A stretch of 64,000 nucleotides of DNA from Solea solea (GCF_958295425.1 NC_081139.1:15699888-15763887), one strand, 5' to 3'; shown: positions 23,188 through 37,314, counted from the stretch's first letter. The notes: generated by a model from the letters alone, not told the origin. Program-made: numbers and translations.

Positions 23188-24639
23188 GGTAGTAGTACAC
23201 ACAGGAGACGGTAGACAGTTTTGTGGGAGCCTGGGTGTCTCTTGAGTAGCCTTAGTCACGCGGTAGCAGGACTGTGCTCTTTTTCAAACAATCCAAGACT
23301 CAGCTCCACTCTGTCATACACACTCATTTGCACTGAGTATAGTGCAGTGGAGACGGGTCCATTTTTTCCCTCGTCTTAAAAATTCATATTGCAGCTTTTA
23401 TTTTGTTTGTTTGTTTTTGTCATTGAACCATCCCTAAAAAACAAAAATCAAACAAACAAAAAAAAACTTTTTCTTCAACCTTGTATCATTAAGTTTATGT
23501 CCCCCCCCCAAAATTATAATTATCTGTTACGTTGTTATGTTAATTATTTAAATGGTGTTATGACTCTCTCTGGCTAAAATAAGAAAATGAGGGTGAGAAC
23601 CGTTACCTGGTTATTAATGTAGTTAGGTTTTATCACACTGAGTAATCTGTGGTTGTGTTTTTGGAGCAAAGGCACCTGGTTATGAATGGGACTGGTTTTA
23701 ATTCCATTTCCCATAATTCCACACAATCTGACAATGCACAATACACACAGCATTGAAACGGTGCCCACTGGAATAATAATTATGAGCAGCGGGTAAATTG
23801 GACAGGTTCCACAGAGTTCCAAACCAATCTTCACAAATGGATTTATACTTGCATGAATGACTGTCTTTTTTCAATATTCATGAATCTTTATCTTTGAAAA
23901 CAACAATATTATTGCTGATGTGTTTTATTGTTTAACAGTTTTCTAAACACGGACAGCAGGCCTGTGAAAACCACAACAGGGTCCGTCTCACGTCTCCTTT
24001 AATGCTACAAAACAACACCTTTTTTTCTCAGGATCTGTGTGTGTGTGCGTGTATGAGTCGGAGCAGAGGAGATGGAGAGAAAAAGAGGTTGCCTAAGAAG
24101 TGGGAAGGTGAAAAGGTGCATTAGTATAATTAGACAATACTACAGTTCAAAACGGTGTCATACCTGTGAGGTTAATGCTTTTGTTGTGTCGTTTAACACC
24201 CTTGACACCATTTTAGTTAATCAGCTGGGCATTTAAATTTTGGAGGCAAAGTCAATGCAGTGGTCGACACACCATCAAAAGACTCCCCATTACTTTATCA
24301 CCCTATATAGTAACTATAAAGTCCTTCATTAAAAGGATAAGATCTGGATTTCATGCACAATTACGTGACAATGAACTGTTGTTTAGATTAAAACAGGAAT
24401 TAAAATGCATATTCTTTTTTCTTTTGTCCGTCCAATCAGATGTCCCAGACATCGCTTTATTCTTGTAATTTGCAGGAGTGAAAGGTCAGGCGTTAGGACT
24501 TCAGTCAGTGATGAAATGTCGCGGTGTGAAATGACACATGGAACGCAAAAGAAAATAATGAGTAACATGAGATGACCTGAAAGGTTGCATGTAATTCAAA
24601 TGCAACTTGTTGATGCCATGCAGTGGAGATTGTTTTATT

Positions 24640-24830
24640 TGTGCTCATCATCAGCCCCCATGTCTATTTGTTCAAAATAATTAATGTCCTGTTTTCCCCA
24701 GCAGACTGTAATTGGACTTAATGTTCCTTAACAAGTGAACCTTTCTCTTTATACTGTCTGTTTATGTTCCCCAGCCCTCATTGGCTTTGTTCATTTTCCA
24801 AGAGGATGTTTTTTGCCAGCTCTTTGTCTC
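24640..24830. promoter_or_regulatory. candidate conserved noncoding element
   Basis: Repeat-free segment with 'caaaataattaatgtcc' (TAATTA), 'ctgtaattggactta' and 'cctcattggctttgttc' (CCAAT-box and SOX-like cores). Nomination only. Confidence 0.18.
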
Positions 24831-25607
24831 TTTGTTTTAGCTCTTAAGCGGGTCTTAAATTTATCCTCATGTGTCAATAAAAAAGGCCCTAAATAGTCTT
24901 CGAGGTGTCTGAGTGGATAGAAAGATGGCAGCAAAGTAAGTCATGGATTGTGTCGCTGAGGGAGATGCCAGACACAGGATCGAAATGTGTTGGAACAGGA
25001 CAATGGGTGACGGAAAAATGTGAAAGACGGTACATGTAAGACAGACGAAGTGTGATGGTGAGCCCGGAAAAAACATAGATACAAATGAGAGACGGGGGGG
25101 GGGGGGGGGATGGGGGCATAGGTGTGAAAGAAAGTTGAATGAGAAGGGGGAGAGAGAACAGTCCTAGGGTGTCATGGGTAATAAATATAAGAAATAATTA
25201 AGGTAATGATGCATGTACAGTAAAGAAGGCAGGCATGACCTATGCATGTGTGTCTGTCGGTCTGTCCAGTCATCTTTCCATTTGTTGAACTTTTATGAGG
25301 TGGCCAGAGAAATGCATTGATTTCGTAAAGGGCATGAAGAGGTCCAGTAGTTGTTTGAACAGCCAGAGTGTGAGATCAATGCAGGGGGAGATGAAAACGG
25401 TGACATTTACTCTGGTTTGTGCCCCTGGGCTGGAAGGACCTCTGCACAAAGTCACACTTTCAGCTTACTCATGCTCTGCAGCTGCACACCGCTCTTGCTC
25501 TAGTGGAAGGAACAAGTCACTTCTCATCTGCTCACTGACACACACTTTCTGAGGGAGAAAAACTGTCCTGCTGCGCCTCACATGCCAGTGAGTTGGCTTT
25601 ATTCAAA

Positions 25608-25753
<146 letters not shown>

Positions 25754-28700
25754 CAGCATGCAGGCCTAATATTTCAGTATTTGCACAGGTTAATTTGTTC
25801 ATTTCAATTTGTAAAGTGTTATTTATGTTGATGGATAATTAGGCACTGAGAGTGAGTACTTTGTTGTGATCAGCTGTAATAACCACATCCATGTGCTGTT
25901 AAAAGGCATGCAATTTCAGAAATAGAGTGAAGAGGACTGATTATTATCCAGTCCATTCACATGAACTTGTGGGAAACATTTAAATGTTTCTGTGCATGTA
26001 AATACTCAGCAGAATCACGAATAACTGAATCTTTAAGGCCTCGCGTGTAAACAAAATAGTGACATCTAATATGGAGACTGCAGAGTGGTACAAACGGAGC
26101 ACTCCTCTGCTCACCCATACCCGTGGCCTTTGTATACGAGAAAGGATGCCGATCAAATAAAATGGCTTTTTTAAATAGCACACTAATACGAACATACCTA
26201 TGGGTAGTGCATTCAGTTTCCAATAAACCTTCTTATATGTTTAACCTTTAACCTGAATATGCAAATAAGTCTATTAGGGCGTTTCTGTGACTGGAGGTAT
26301 ATTGCGTTCAGTAATTTGATCCAGACATTACAAACATCTCATTGTGAACGCTAGCCACAATTTGTAACAATGGTGCCACAATGGTTATCGCACTCCCCCT
26401 TGATGATAGCTATTATATATGCGAGTAAATTGGCAAAATGACACTGTGGGAAATAAACACCTTTAAAATACAGGTGTTGGTTGGTTGGTTGGTGAACTAA
26501 AAATATCCATCTGGATTATATTTGAAGGCTTTATGAAGAATTTAAAATGCCATTTTGATCATTACTACATCATACTTCAAGGAATGATCATACATTTTCA
26601 TTTCTTTATACTATATATGTATCAGGATTAAGGAGACCCAGTTGTTTTATTTGTCTCATATCACACACAGAAGACGCTAATTCTATAACTATTAAATCTG
26701 CCAATTTCACTTTCAATATTGTACACACCTATGGGGAAAAAACAAAAAATGTGAAAGGATTTTCTCTCTAACTCTGTTTCTGCTACACATTTTTAAATGT
26801 ATTGTCTATCTATTATAAGAAACAGGACATATACACATGTGGATACAGTATTGAAAATGTGGAATAATAGTGCAGTATTATCTGTGTATGTCCACATTTA
26901 GAGGATGTTTGCCATGGTGGTCCTGTGTTGCCATGCTGAAGGTCAGCTACCCACAACTGTGGACTTAATTGGTGTTTTTGTGCATCTGGCAGCTAACAAA
27001 CATGTTCTTCACTGTTCCCTGAGTAGCCTGAGCTGCTGACATTAAACACATACACGCACACACAAAGTGTGAAGTACACATTATAGACAGCATATATTTT
27101 TTTTTTTTTCCAGAGAGTTTCTCAAACACTGACAAGCAAAATGTGGAGTGCATTATTTCTCCCTGCCAGCTGCACTGACATTGACGTGACGGTATTAGAA
27201 ATATATGCATGATTATTTTGAAATGCGCTGCTGCATCGTGACTGGCTGAGTGATCGCTGCATGAATAACCAGGTGTTCATGTGACAATGTGAGCGCGGTC
27301 TTTCAGCACAGCAAGTCAGATCATGGATGCTTAGCGGCCAAGTCCCTGATGCATGATTTAGCACCAAGGTTACAACCCTGTCTCCCAAAACTATTGCTCC
27401 CAGGAAACTAAACAGTGTTCTCAATTACATGTTGTAAATACAACGTTCACATGGTGGAGAAAGGGTTAGAGGTGACATGTATCAAAGTAACAGTAACACT
27501 TTTAGACCAAATTGTCACCAAGTCGTATAATTCATTGCCAATGAATTGTGAATAATGACTTTTTCCTAGCGCTAAACAGATTTCTGAACATAACCACACA
27601 TGCTACTTATATGCTGATGTGTAGCTGCTTAGTAGAACACTAATAAGTGGCCTTTCTCTGAACTGCACTATGATTGGTCAAAGTCTCATGTCACATGCCA
27701 GATTTTCCCAAGGCTGGAAACTGAGTCTAGAAGAGGTACAAAAGTCTAGTTATCTCTCAGATCACTTGATTCATATAAAGCTTAAAGGTTATTATGGAAT
27801 TTCTCATTCAAAAATGACAACCGATGTTGCCTACTGCAGCTTTAATATGCACCGAAAACGTAATACAAATAACAACACTTTTTTTTGATAGCACGTGTAC
27901 TATATTAGATATGTCAAAATGTGTTTGTGCTTGATTGTATTGTCCTGAAACAAGTTAATCTGCGCTCGATATGTTCTGGGATGGCCAAATGCACTGATTG
28001 GGAGTTTTTATACACTCAGAATAAATTTTCCAACAATACAGCAGTTTATGTCTTTTCCTTTTCAAATGGGTCTCTCTGGGACAGTGCAGTGGGTAAGGCC
28101 ACTAATTGCAGTAATCGGCAGAGCTGCTCTGTTAGCGTTTCTCCTAACCATTTCTTGGTAATGATGCTCAAAATGCCAACTTGCAGCTGTCTCCCCGGCT
28201 CCGTACGCCTTAAAGCAGACCTTACTCTGACAACATAGTCAGCCTGTGATGTTCACTTCCTATATATACAAGTCGTTTCCCCTCTGAGGCCCTTGTTTTA
28301 TTTCCACCTGCCCCGGCGCGTTTGTTCCTCCTGCATTCGTCTGTTTCAGTCAGTGAGTTCCTATACATTTTCTAGGAGTACCTTTGACAAGTTTGCACCC
28401 CAGGGGAAGGACCTGAACTAGATACTATGCACGGATATTATTTTTTTATGTGTAGGTGGACAGAACAGCTGTAAGAGGGCAACAGAGCTATCGTTGAGTG
28501 CTGTGAACCTCCCTCTGAACATGTTTTTGAAGTTACTCGTGGATTTGAACTGTGATTGGTGCTTGAAGAGCGAGAAAGAAGAGCGAAAAAGATGGATTTG
28601 TCTAAGCAAAAATTTTAATAAAATGTGAAACAGTATTACAACTAAGTAAGAGTTAAACTAAAGTGGTTATTGCAGTGGAGGTAAAGTTTCAAGTTTCATT

Positions 28701-28774
28701 GTTGTAAAGAGTTGACTTTAATAGCACAACATAGTATTTTCTTATGTATATATTGCACATAAAAAATCAAAAAT
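25754..28774. other. noncoding stretch, no gene seen
   Basis: About 3 kb of unique AT-rich sequence. A small TTGG tetranucleotide run lies at 26477-26492 and a T run near 27090-27100. Open frames up to 105 codons (27921-28238) show no domain. Confidence 0.55.
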
Positions 28775-28983
28775 TGTGGTTAGCACTGTTGTCTCATAGC
28801 AAGTAGAATCCTAGTTGTGTGTCTGGGTGAGTTTACTCCGGTTTCCAGCTTCCTCCCACAGTCCAAAGACATGGATTTTGGGGTTAGGCTAATTGGACAC
28901 TATTGTGATCGGTTGCTGAACTGTCCGGGTTATCCAGCTCCCTCCACAACCCTCAAAGGAGAAGTGGTATTGATGATGAAAGG
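28775..28983 (+). mobile_element. V-SINE/DANA-like SINE, with part of the tRNA-like head
   Basis: Begins with 'gtggttagcactgttgtctc', which resembles the tRNA-derived head (A-box region). A 'gtgagtttactccggtttcc' block, the core 'cttcctcccacagtccaaag', 'gggttaggctaattgg', and a shortened tail 'caaccctcaaagga' follow. Open frames on both strands at 28817-29083 arise from it. Confidence 0.7.
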
Positions 28984-29733
28984 ATGTGCAGGTGCATCCT
29001 GTTTGCGTTAATGTGTCTGGTAGTTGATTGGAGACCACATTTTTGCCAAATGAATAGATTTTAAGATAAAACTTAAGATACACACTTGTGTGTACAGTTC
29101 ACTCTTAAAAAAAAGTAATTATGTCCACCTAAATTTGTGAGACAACTGGATTTCTGGAAGGAGATAATCCACATTTCTCGGCTCTGAAGTTCCCCGCTTG
29201 TGGCTAAACCAATAACGAGTGTCCTGAGAGGGCCAAACTCGTGGCAGCTGTGCGGTAACAGTAACACACAGTTGTTTTTCAACAACCAAAGAGCTTAGAA
29301 TCGATGCTGTTAAAGCAACATCTCCGGACAGACTTCAGGGACTGTGATAAAAAGGTGATGGACCCATGGTTCATCCAGTCACCCGCCAAGTATTTCGAGA
29401 AAGTGCCTGCAGTTTCCCAGCAAAGCTTTCCCAAATTGTTCTGTGTAACAATGTCAGGAAGAAGTCCACTGAAACTCTGATTAGATTTTATACACCTTTC
29501 TCTTAACTTTTACATATGATACGAATGACTTCAACTTAAATAAAACAACCTGCAAATTGGCCCCCTAGTCCGTTCTACTTTTATCCTTATTAGCATACCC
29601 CTGCCGGATTTGTTAACAAACCGCACTCATTGTAGCTATGTTAGCAGTCCAACACCTTTTTAGTGTGAATGCACCTTTTCCACTTATCTCCTTCTAAGTG
29701 TGATTTTGTTAATGCATTTACGCACATTTGTCC

Positions 29734-29754
29734 GTGTGTGTGCGTGCGTGTGTG
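29734..29754. repeat. TG/CG tract
   Basis: About 21 bases of TG with two CG interruptions. Confidence 0.85.
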
Positions 29755-32700
29755 ATAGTCACATCTGTAAATATTTTTAAGCAAATTAACCAAACTCTTT
29801 GGGTTTTTCTTTATCCCATGGTTGTGTTTTTTTTTTTTTTTGCGAGATTTTGAAGAACTTCATTATCCTTACTGTGTTTGTGCACTGTGGTTGTGGAGTG
29901 TGGATGACTGACAACAGCAGTGCACAGGGGAAAAGTGATGCTCCCCCCGGAAACTTCCACTTTCCCAGCTTTTTCATGTGTTGTTTTTGTGTCTTTTCCA
30001 ACTGATGCTGATGCTGACTCACACTTTAGAACACCTTCTAATGACCTCTTTGTTCTCTTCTGTCTCCTTATGTTCTCTTGTCTCCCATGTGCCCTGATTC
30101 TGTTGGACAACCTCACATCCAGGTAAGGAACTCAGTGCTGTTTATACACTTTAAAACTTGTCTCAGTGTAAGTCTGTGTTGCATGCAAACCCATGAGCAT
30201 TTAAAAATGTTTTGGTATATTTCTCCTTCTCTGGATCGACGTGCTGTTTTGATTTTTGTCATGTAGCTAAACGGGGCTTTTGCAATCTTATTGCCCCAAA
30301 TATGTGTGGCTATAGGGTCACACTGTCTTCCTGAAATGGAATGGAAAGTGAAACAGAATGAGTCACTTAGTTTCTGCTTTTTGGTAGTTATAAAGCATTC
30401 TTCATTCCCATTGTATCACTGCCTCTGAATGCAGACAAGAGAACATAACAGACCTGAGTGGAGAGTAAAGGGAAAGGACATGTAGGTTTTTGGAAGCTAC
30501 GGTCCACCTCATTGCTATCTGGCCGCTGAGGCCCTTTCAACACTTGTTTGGCCTTGTTCATTATCAGGATGTTCAAACATTAAGCCTGTTGACGTAAGAA
30601 ATCAAGGTATTAACATACAATTGCACAATAATCTAGTTGCCGTACACGGCTATCAGCAAACATAATCTTACCTGAACCCATAAAGCAGTCACATTTGACT
30701 TTTCTGATTTTATGTCACTGAGCAGATACAACAAAAATGGCCTCAACGTGGAACAACTGAAAACCACATGACATAAGGGAAGATTTTGGTTGGAAATGTT
30801 GACTCGTCATTACCAACAAATGAGCCACAAAAGAAATGCTGCACCACTTTAAGTTTATAGTTCTCTCCTAGGCAATTTACATATCCAACCCTGGAGGACA
30901 AACAATATGACAATGTGGGAGGAGGGATAGAAAGTAGACGAGCAGATGAATTACGGAGATGAATGGTGAGATGTAATTAGTTTACAAACGTGTGATCAGT
31001 ATCATAGCAGTTTGCCTTGTGATCATTTCGCCAAACTAGCTAGATATAATACTTTTGATTGAATCTGCTGTTGATGGGATCTTTACCACAGATATATTAC
31101 ATTCAATTCCACTTGATTCATACTTGAACGGTGAATATATCCGTCTGAGTGACTTTAAATAGTCAGGGCTCTTGAATATATAGTATTACATTTTGTTTCT
31201 GATAAAAAAGAAGACGAAGAAGCTGAATAATATGCCTGAACCTCCTCATCAGTGGTTTCCACTGATTTCATTACGGTGTGAAAATCAACTCCTGAAAAGA
31301 CCTGAGATGTGTTACACTCCAGCAATCCATCACAATGAGCACAGGGTCTGCTTCTATTCTCGTTAAAGTAAGCACTGCATGGTAATACAGTGAAGGCTCC
31401 TCATATCAATAAGCACTTTCAGCTACATTATCACACGGCAATAAATTAACACTGACAGGAATAAAATATGGCAATATGAGGGATCCTTTCATTATCTTCT
31501 TTAAAGCTGATTCTGATGCCATGTACTTTTTAACACTTTCCTGCCAAAAGATGTGTAAATGTTTACATTGTCGTTGAAGTTTATCATGCAGTAGTAAATA
31601 CTTTGTAAATTGTATTCATTGTTCTATTGGTCTAGGGCTTTTTCTCATGGTTTGGACTTCGGAAAACAACAGCTTGACTGTGTACATCTTAAAGTCTGGG
31701 CCTCCGTGGGGATATTCACCCAACGTTTGACTGGGCACTGATATCTGTCATATCTGACATCACCTAGGGACTGCTTTGAATCGAGCAGCTTATAAACACC
31801 AAGGACAGTCTGTAAAGATAGATGACATGAGGAAATAGAGCCCATTTATGTCAACCTAGAGGATGGGAAGTATCCATACTGACAGTGGGCTTAGGACAGG
31901 CAGGATGTAAAATACAACCTGAAATTGGTGACCTCCTTTGAATATGCACACCTCTGGTGAAATATACAGTGGAAGCTGGTGAGGAGCAAAGTCTAATCAG
32001 CTAATTTTGATCTTCAGTGCAACTGAAGGACATCAAAGGGGAAAGGAAAAGGGAAAGGCAGCATAAGAGATTGCCAAGTCAAGGCAGCAGCAGGAGGTAA
32101 AGCATGTTATCTAAAAAAAAAACAAGAAAACCTAGAAAGCACTGGTTAATGAGAAAGTAGATGTGATGACCACTATTTTTTTTCCAATAACACCCCTTCA
32201 CATGCGCATTTTTTTTACACAATGGAAGGCACAATTCTTATCCCTGCAGGATAAGACCTTGTTGATGGACATTTGGAGTGGATGGTGAATTTTTCATTAG
32301 TGTTGTGGCACAGTGGTTGTTGCCTAGAAAGGAATAATCTTACTCAAACAGGAGAAGGAACCCTATGTTCTATTGGATGTTGAGAGCACACAATATTGAT
32401 GTAGCATGAAATTTGGTCAAGCGGAAAGACAACACTTGAATTAGAGATGCATTTGGTTCAATTTCATATATCCTACCTAATATTCTAAGATTTGACCATC
32501 TATACAAGAGACAGTTTGTAACATTTATGAGGATTTAGGTTTTTTTTGGCAGATATTAAATGGACAATAATTAAAGTGTATGCCAGCTGTAAAACAAAAA
32601 CCTGTGTTTTTGTAGGTGAGAATAAGTTGTTTACTTTTATTTATATCATGGCGTCAAGAATGAATTGATCATGAATACATTTGTAATTGATCACTAAATG

Positions 32701-34239
32701 AATTATTAAAATGAACCATTTTTAATTCAATATTTTCAAGTTTCAAATAATCAATTCATTTGTGGGAGTAGTTTTTTTAAATGGGACAATTGTCTGGTTT
32801 CTGGAGTTCAAGGTTTGTAATACACCAATAGGCATGTTTCAACATTTTCGACAGATTGATTGATTAAAGTTGTAGCAGCCCTAATTCACTGTATATGTAT
32901 TTCAGCAAGGTCCTAAAGCACATACAGTGCTTTACAGCGACCACTTACTTGTGCAACCATGTTCCCACAGCAGCCTGAATGGACTAACCAGCCAAACTTC
33001 TCCATTTTGTGTTTCGAAGTGCGAGTTAATATGTGATTTACATGTGATTTCCACCAATGAGTCAGTGTGCACTTTTCAAGAATGAGGAACATTTCAATCA
33101 TAAAAGGTGTTCATGTGGAGACAGTTCCAGCACTGCGAGAGAAACCAGTTTAAAGTTTATGTAGCTACAATGAAGCTCTTTTTTTTTTTGTTCAGCGTCC
33201 ATGGCCTGAGGTGGCAAGCAGCAGTTGGTATTAACAATACAGAAATGTCATGGCTTCCACTTAAAGTCAAACTTATTGTCAGTAGTTGGGTATGCTGCCA
33301 GAGTTATTGTGGTCCCAGACAGTGTATGATGTACCAATGCTGTTTAGCTGTTAAGCTGGCTGGGAGCCTCGGGTTGCTTCAGCATTTTGGCCCACAATAG
33401 AAATAGGATTTTGAAGGCACTTGTAAACAGTTTAGCTGCCTGTGGTTCAAGTATAGGGATGTTTCTGTTTGAGTAACGAGAGTGCCAACAGTCTCAGCAG
33501 AGAGGAAGTAGAATCTAGAGAACTCAGCAAAGATGAGGTGAGTATCACAGGCTAAATGGATCAGCAGTGGAAAAAAAAAAATAATACAGAGGGAATTCAG
33601 AGGGGAGAGGAGGCTGGTCAAAGTAGGGTCAAACTCGAACCTTAAAAACACCTTTAAAAAGTGCCTCAGATCATCTGAAGTAATTACTGTGTGGCCTACC
33701 AGAAGGTGCTATGAGTGCAGCCTTAGATCCACACTGAATCCACCAGAAAAATAGGAAAGTGGTATTATTTAGTGTTGCTGTGAAAGCGGAGGACCAATGC
33801 AAGGAATACTGTCCTCTTGTGTGGACAATCACAACCCCAAAGCATCTAACATGTGGCATATGTTAGTGTTTTTCAATCTACGCCATAGAAGGCAAACTGA
33901 TGAAGAAATCTGCAGAGTCAACTCTTAGTTTAGCTGTTAGCTTCACCTTAGTGACTATTAGTCAGAGTAATAATAATAAAAATATGTTTTATTTTGTCTG
34001 TGGGGGGTGGGAATAGCACGTCATGGCATACGTTCGAACGTGAATTTTGAAAAACGTACAACCCTAGTGGACAAGGTTGATGAATAGGCAACTAAGCAAC
34101 ATGTCCATCGTGTAATAGCTCTATTGAGGTATTAAACAATACAAAATGTACACTATAGCAGCCTCCACTTCGATGTGGATCGAGAAACTAAACAATGCGG
34201 GAGTTTGCTCGTTTGTCAAGGTGAACAAGTCAAACAGTA

Positions 34240-34440
34240 AACAACTTTTATCAGGCATACTGCAGGGCAGCTGTAGGCCAAGAGGGACTGTCGAATGAGA
34301 GGAAGGCCCTTCCCCATGCTGACCCCTTCATGCTCCCAGTCATGGAGTGTAACTCTGCGTGGAGTCACACTCACAGATGTGGAGGGCGCTCTTAATTAAG
34401 GGGAAAGGTATAAACAAGCGGCTAAAGTTTGGGAAGCCTT
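34240..34440. promoter_or_regulatory. candidate conserved noncoding element
   Basis: Less AT-rich than its flanks, repeat-free, with 'gctcttaattaaggggaaag' (TTAATTAA palindrome near 34392-34399) and 'ggtataaacaagcgg' (FOX-like core). Nomination only. Confidence 0.2.
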
Positions 34441-34456
34441 TGCCTTGATTAGACAT

Positions 34457-34490
34457 CATGCTGAGGGAAATAGGAACTTTCCTCAGCATG
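34457..34490. repeat. short imperfect inverted repeat
   Basis: 'catgctgagggaaa' at 34457-34470 is mirrored by 'tttcctcagcatg' at 34478-34490, with one G unpaired and a 7-base loop. Confidence 0.7.
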
Positions 34491-34822
34491 AGTCCAATCA
34501 GCAACATTCAGCTGTAGGGACTTAAACTCCAATCCACCTGCTGGAGGACGCAAGGGCAAGATCTGCCCGATGATGGAGATGTTTATGGCACCATTTACAG
34601 ATAAATTAGTCTGATCTGTAGCAACTGTGTTCTGGACTTTATCCTTCACCTTTAACTTTAAAACAACAAAGACTAAACTAAACTAAACAAAAAACACAGA
34701 CTGAATGAGCAGAATTAAAGAGAAAGGGAAACAAATACAGACAAATAAAATAAATAATAAAATAAAATCACACGGAAGTTACTTTGTAGGTACATATTAT
34801 GTGAAGTTCCCTCCATCATCAT

Positions 34823-34867
34823 ACAATTCCCCCCCCCCCAGGGATTAATAAAGTATTTCTGATTTCT
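34823..34867 (+). mobile_element. LINE-like 3' tail
   Basis: 'acaattcc', a C run, then 'agggattaataaagtatttc' and 'tgatttctg'. This is the standard 3' end of a family of fish non-LTR elements ('gggatcaataaagtat' followed by short tandem repeats). The upstream body is not recognisable. Confidence 0.55.
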
Positions 34868-36189
34868 GGCACTTTAACGGAGTGCAGCAAGTAATACAGC
34901 ACTGGGATAGTGTTGGGAGGTGATAAACCTACTCTCACTTGAAGCAAATTGGTTTGAAATGGTACCTAATGTGGAAGAGCCATCACATGGATGAGTCTGA
35001 GTCATGGCGGACAGGAAGAAGCTCCGAGGGGTGGAAAGGAATTGAGCCTAAATTTAGGAAAACAGCGCATAGTCCCTCAGGAGAAAGCTGCCACTAATCT
35101 AAGACCAGATCTTGTCTTGGCCAGAAGTACAGCTAGTTCTGTACTTTGTGGAGCAGGCAATAATATTGTGGGAGGATGCAGTAGATGTGAGAGGAAAAGA
35201 AACTTTATATACAGAGTTGGCGGAAGAAGAGAGTTTGGTTGAGAATCTAAAGTAAAGTTTTGGTTAGTATAAGTGCGGTGAGCCTAAATACTACAACCAG
35301 CTAAATGGTGCTATAATTAAAATAATGTGTTTGGCTGTTTATTAGAACCGAGCCATTGATAATGTAATCAGGAACATCTGACTTTTTTTGTCTGCTACAA
35401 AATTAGGGATTGTCTAATGAAATGTCACATTAATTATCCTTACTGATTAATTGAGAGCCATAAGCTATGACATAAATAGTACATAATTGCACAACTTAAG
35501 GAGCATTTACACACGTTTCTAATAAATGCCTCAGGTTCTAAAACTGCAAATACACTTGTGTGACAAATTATGACATTCTTCATATTTTAATTATCAGTTA
35601 TTTAACAGCTTTTGGAAGGTAAAGACATTTATTTTCTTTACAGAGTATAATAACTTCAAGAATAATCAAGGTTACAGAGTTACATGAATCACAGCATTTA
35701 ATACACACACACATACAAAACATTTTATAACAGATGGAGTAAGAACTCATTTAGATCAGTAGTTATTGTATAATATGTTGTGTTAATATTGTATTGTGTA
35801 TATATAACTGAATTCAACACATTTGTTTCATTAAAACAACTCCAGTTCCATTGATATTATACAACTAATATATCCATTCATACATTCCATTAATATTATA
35901 AAAGAAAAACGGCTGTCTACATTGGTCATGTCTAAAAGGTCTGAAATGTCATCATCAGGTCTCTTGTGAAACCTCTTGTGAAAGTCTGTGCAAGTCTTAA
36001 AGTCAGACGAACTCTCTGCTCATGCAGCGTCAAGCGAAGTGAACATTTTTATCTCACTAGTGTAGGCGAGGGATCATCATTGGCGGAGAGGAGGGGGATG
36101 TCAGGGACAAAAGGAGAAGAAAAGACATTTCCCGGTTCCAGTACACGCTTGGAGAGAGTTGAGTGAGAGAGCCATGCAGGGAGGAGAAA

Positions 36190-36310
36190 AGAATGGAGCT
36201 GCAGCCATAGCAGGGTGACAGCGTTTGCATGAGGTGTGATTAATGGGCAATCTGATTGGCCATGACAGGGCCAGGTGACAGTGGTAGTGTAGGCTGGGGG
36301 ACACCTTTTA
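36190..36310. promoter_or_regulatory. candidate conserved noncoding element with three TGACAG motifs
   Basis: Within 120 bp there are three TGACAG cores (36216-36221, 36263-36268, 36276-36281; MEIS/TGIF-type), TTTGCAT (36224-36230; POU/octamer half), TGATTAAT (36237-36244; homeodomain or PBX-HOX type) and ATTGGCC (36255-36261; CCAAT-box type, inverse). The density and order look like an enhancer core. Nothing here measures conservation or activity. Confidence 0.3.
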
Positions 36311-37297
36311 AACAGCTGGCCAACTGCATCCAGGGAGTTACTTGTGTATGTGTGTGAGTGTCAGAGTGAGTGAGATATGGTGCTGAGTCGCAACAAGTCA
36401 AGTGTTCTATTTTTCTCTTTTTTTGCTGTCTTTTGTGACATTATTTTTTCCCCCTGCTATCACTGGCCCAGCCACTGTCACACCCTCCCCTTTTTTGGGT
36501 GATGCAAATCCCTGAATGTCAGGATAGATTATTCCACCAAATAACTAATGGCTGAGACAGTATATCTCTGCTTTTAGCTCTATTTTCTAAATTATGTCTT
36601 ATAGCAAATTTCTGTTCTCAGGAGAAACTGAGTGTTTCACTTTTGCATTCTTTGTGTAACCTTACAGAAACTCCACACAGATGCTCTTTGTCTTGAGTCT
36701 GTTTGCTTTTACTTGTTGTAACCTCAATCCACGGCTGTTTTCTTCTCAGTACTGGGGTTGAAGAGACACTCCTGTGCGACGTCCAACCTGTTTTATCACA
36801 TGGTGCTTGGTTCTGCCTGTCAGCCGTCTTCCCATAGCTGACTTCTCTTTACATGATTTATGTTTCTGTTTAGTTCCAAGAGAGTTCCAGGGAAGACTAC
36901 TTGTCGATTTACTGCCATATACACAGGCCTCCGCCTTCTTGGTGGTAGTGCTACTTCGCTGTTTGTTAGATCCTGTTCACTCTTTTGAGTCATCGGTTGA
37001 GTGATTTCAGCCCCATATTGTCCATTTTTTTCCACATTAACCTCTTTTGAAGAACTTGTTTTGCAGTTGCTGGATTTACAATTAATTCTAAATTTGCCAT
37101 TACATTGTGAATATCTGTCTTTCCCACGTCAACATTCGAAGGGCAGACTTATGCCATGCGTCCATTTTTTTTTAATTGCGCTCCACCGACATCCTTGTGA
37201 AAAACCCTTTTCAATGACCAGTGACGTTCTGCCATGTGTTTAGTATAGTCAGAGTGAAACCAGGTTGTGGTTCATGCGCTAGTCATCCACCTTGCTC

Positions 37298-37314
37298 TAG
37301 TAGTAGTAGTAGTA
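37298..37314. repeat. TAG trinucleotide microsatellite
   Basis: About five to six TAG units. Confidence 0.9.

Larger units (their letters stand above)
21700..25607. other. noncoding stretch, no gene seen
   Basis: About 3.9 kb. A purine-rich segment (about 21985-22110) generates open frames on both strands (21822-22298, 158 codons; 21842-22132) that are Arg/Glu/Lys- or Phe/Leu-rich without a domain. A 13-bp tandem duplication sits at 22202-22227. A G run at about 25094-25109, a CA tract at 23168-23187 and other homopolymers are present. No gene is supported. Confidence 0.55.
28984..34822. other. noncoding stretch, no gene seen
   Basis: About 5.8 kb without a supported gene or recognised repeat other than a TG tract at 29734-29754 and homopolymer runs. 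Open frames at 29786-30126 overlap on both strands. One ends at a donor-like 'cacatccaggtaagg' near 30115-30129 but has no convincing acceptor and no domain. The 34240-34440 part is discussed separately. Confidence 0.5.

Noticed and set aside
28260..28320. TATATATA followed by a CpG-containing stretch, read as a promoter
   Set aside because: One TATA-like string in AT-rich DNA with no initiator, CpG island or downstream frame.
30000..30130. Possible exon ending at 'cacatccaggtaagg'
   Set aside because: The donor fits consensus, but the acceptor is ambiguous and the peptide is hydrophobic low-information sequence with no homolog.
33965..34075. hAT-like end with an 'acgttcgaacgt' palindrome and 'acaaccctag'
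   Set aside because: No opposite terminus and no 8-bp duplication were found; kept out of the features.
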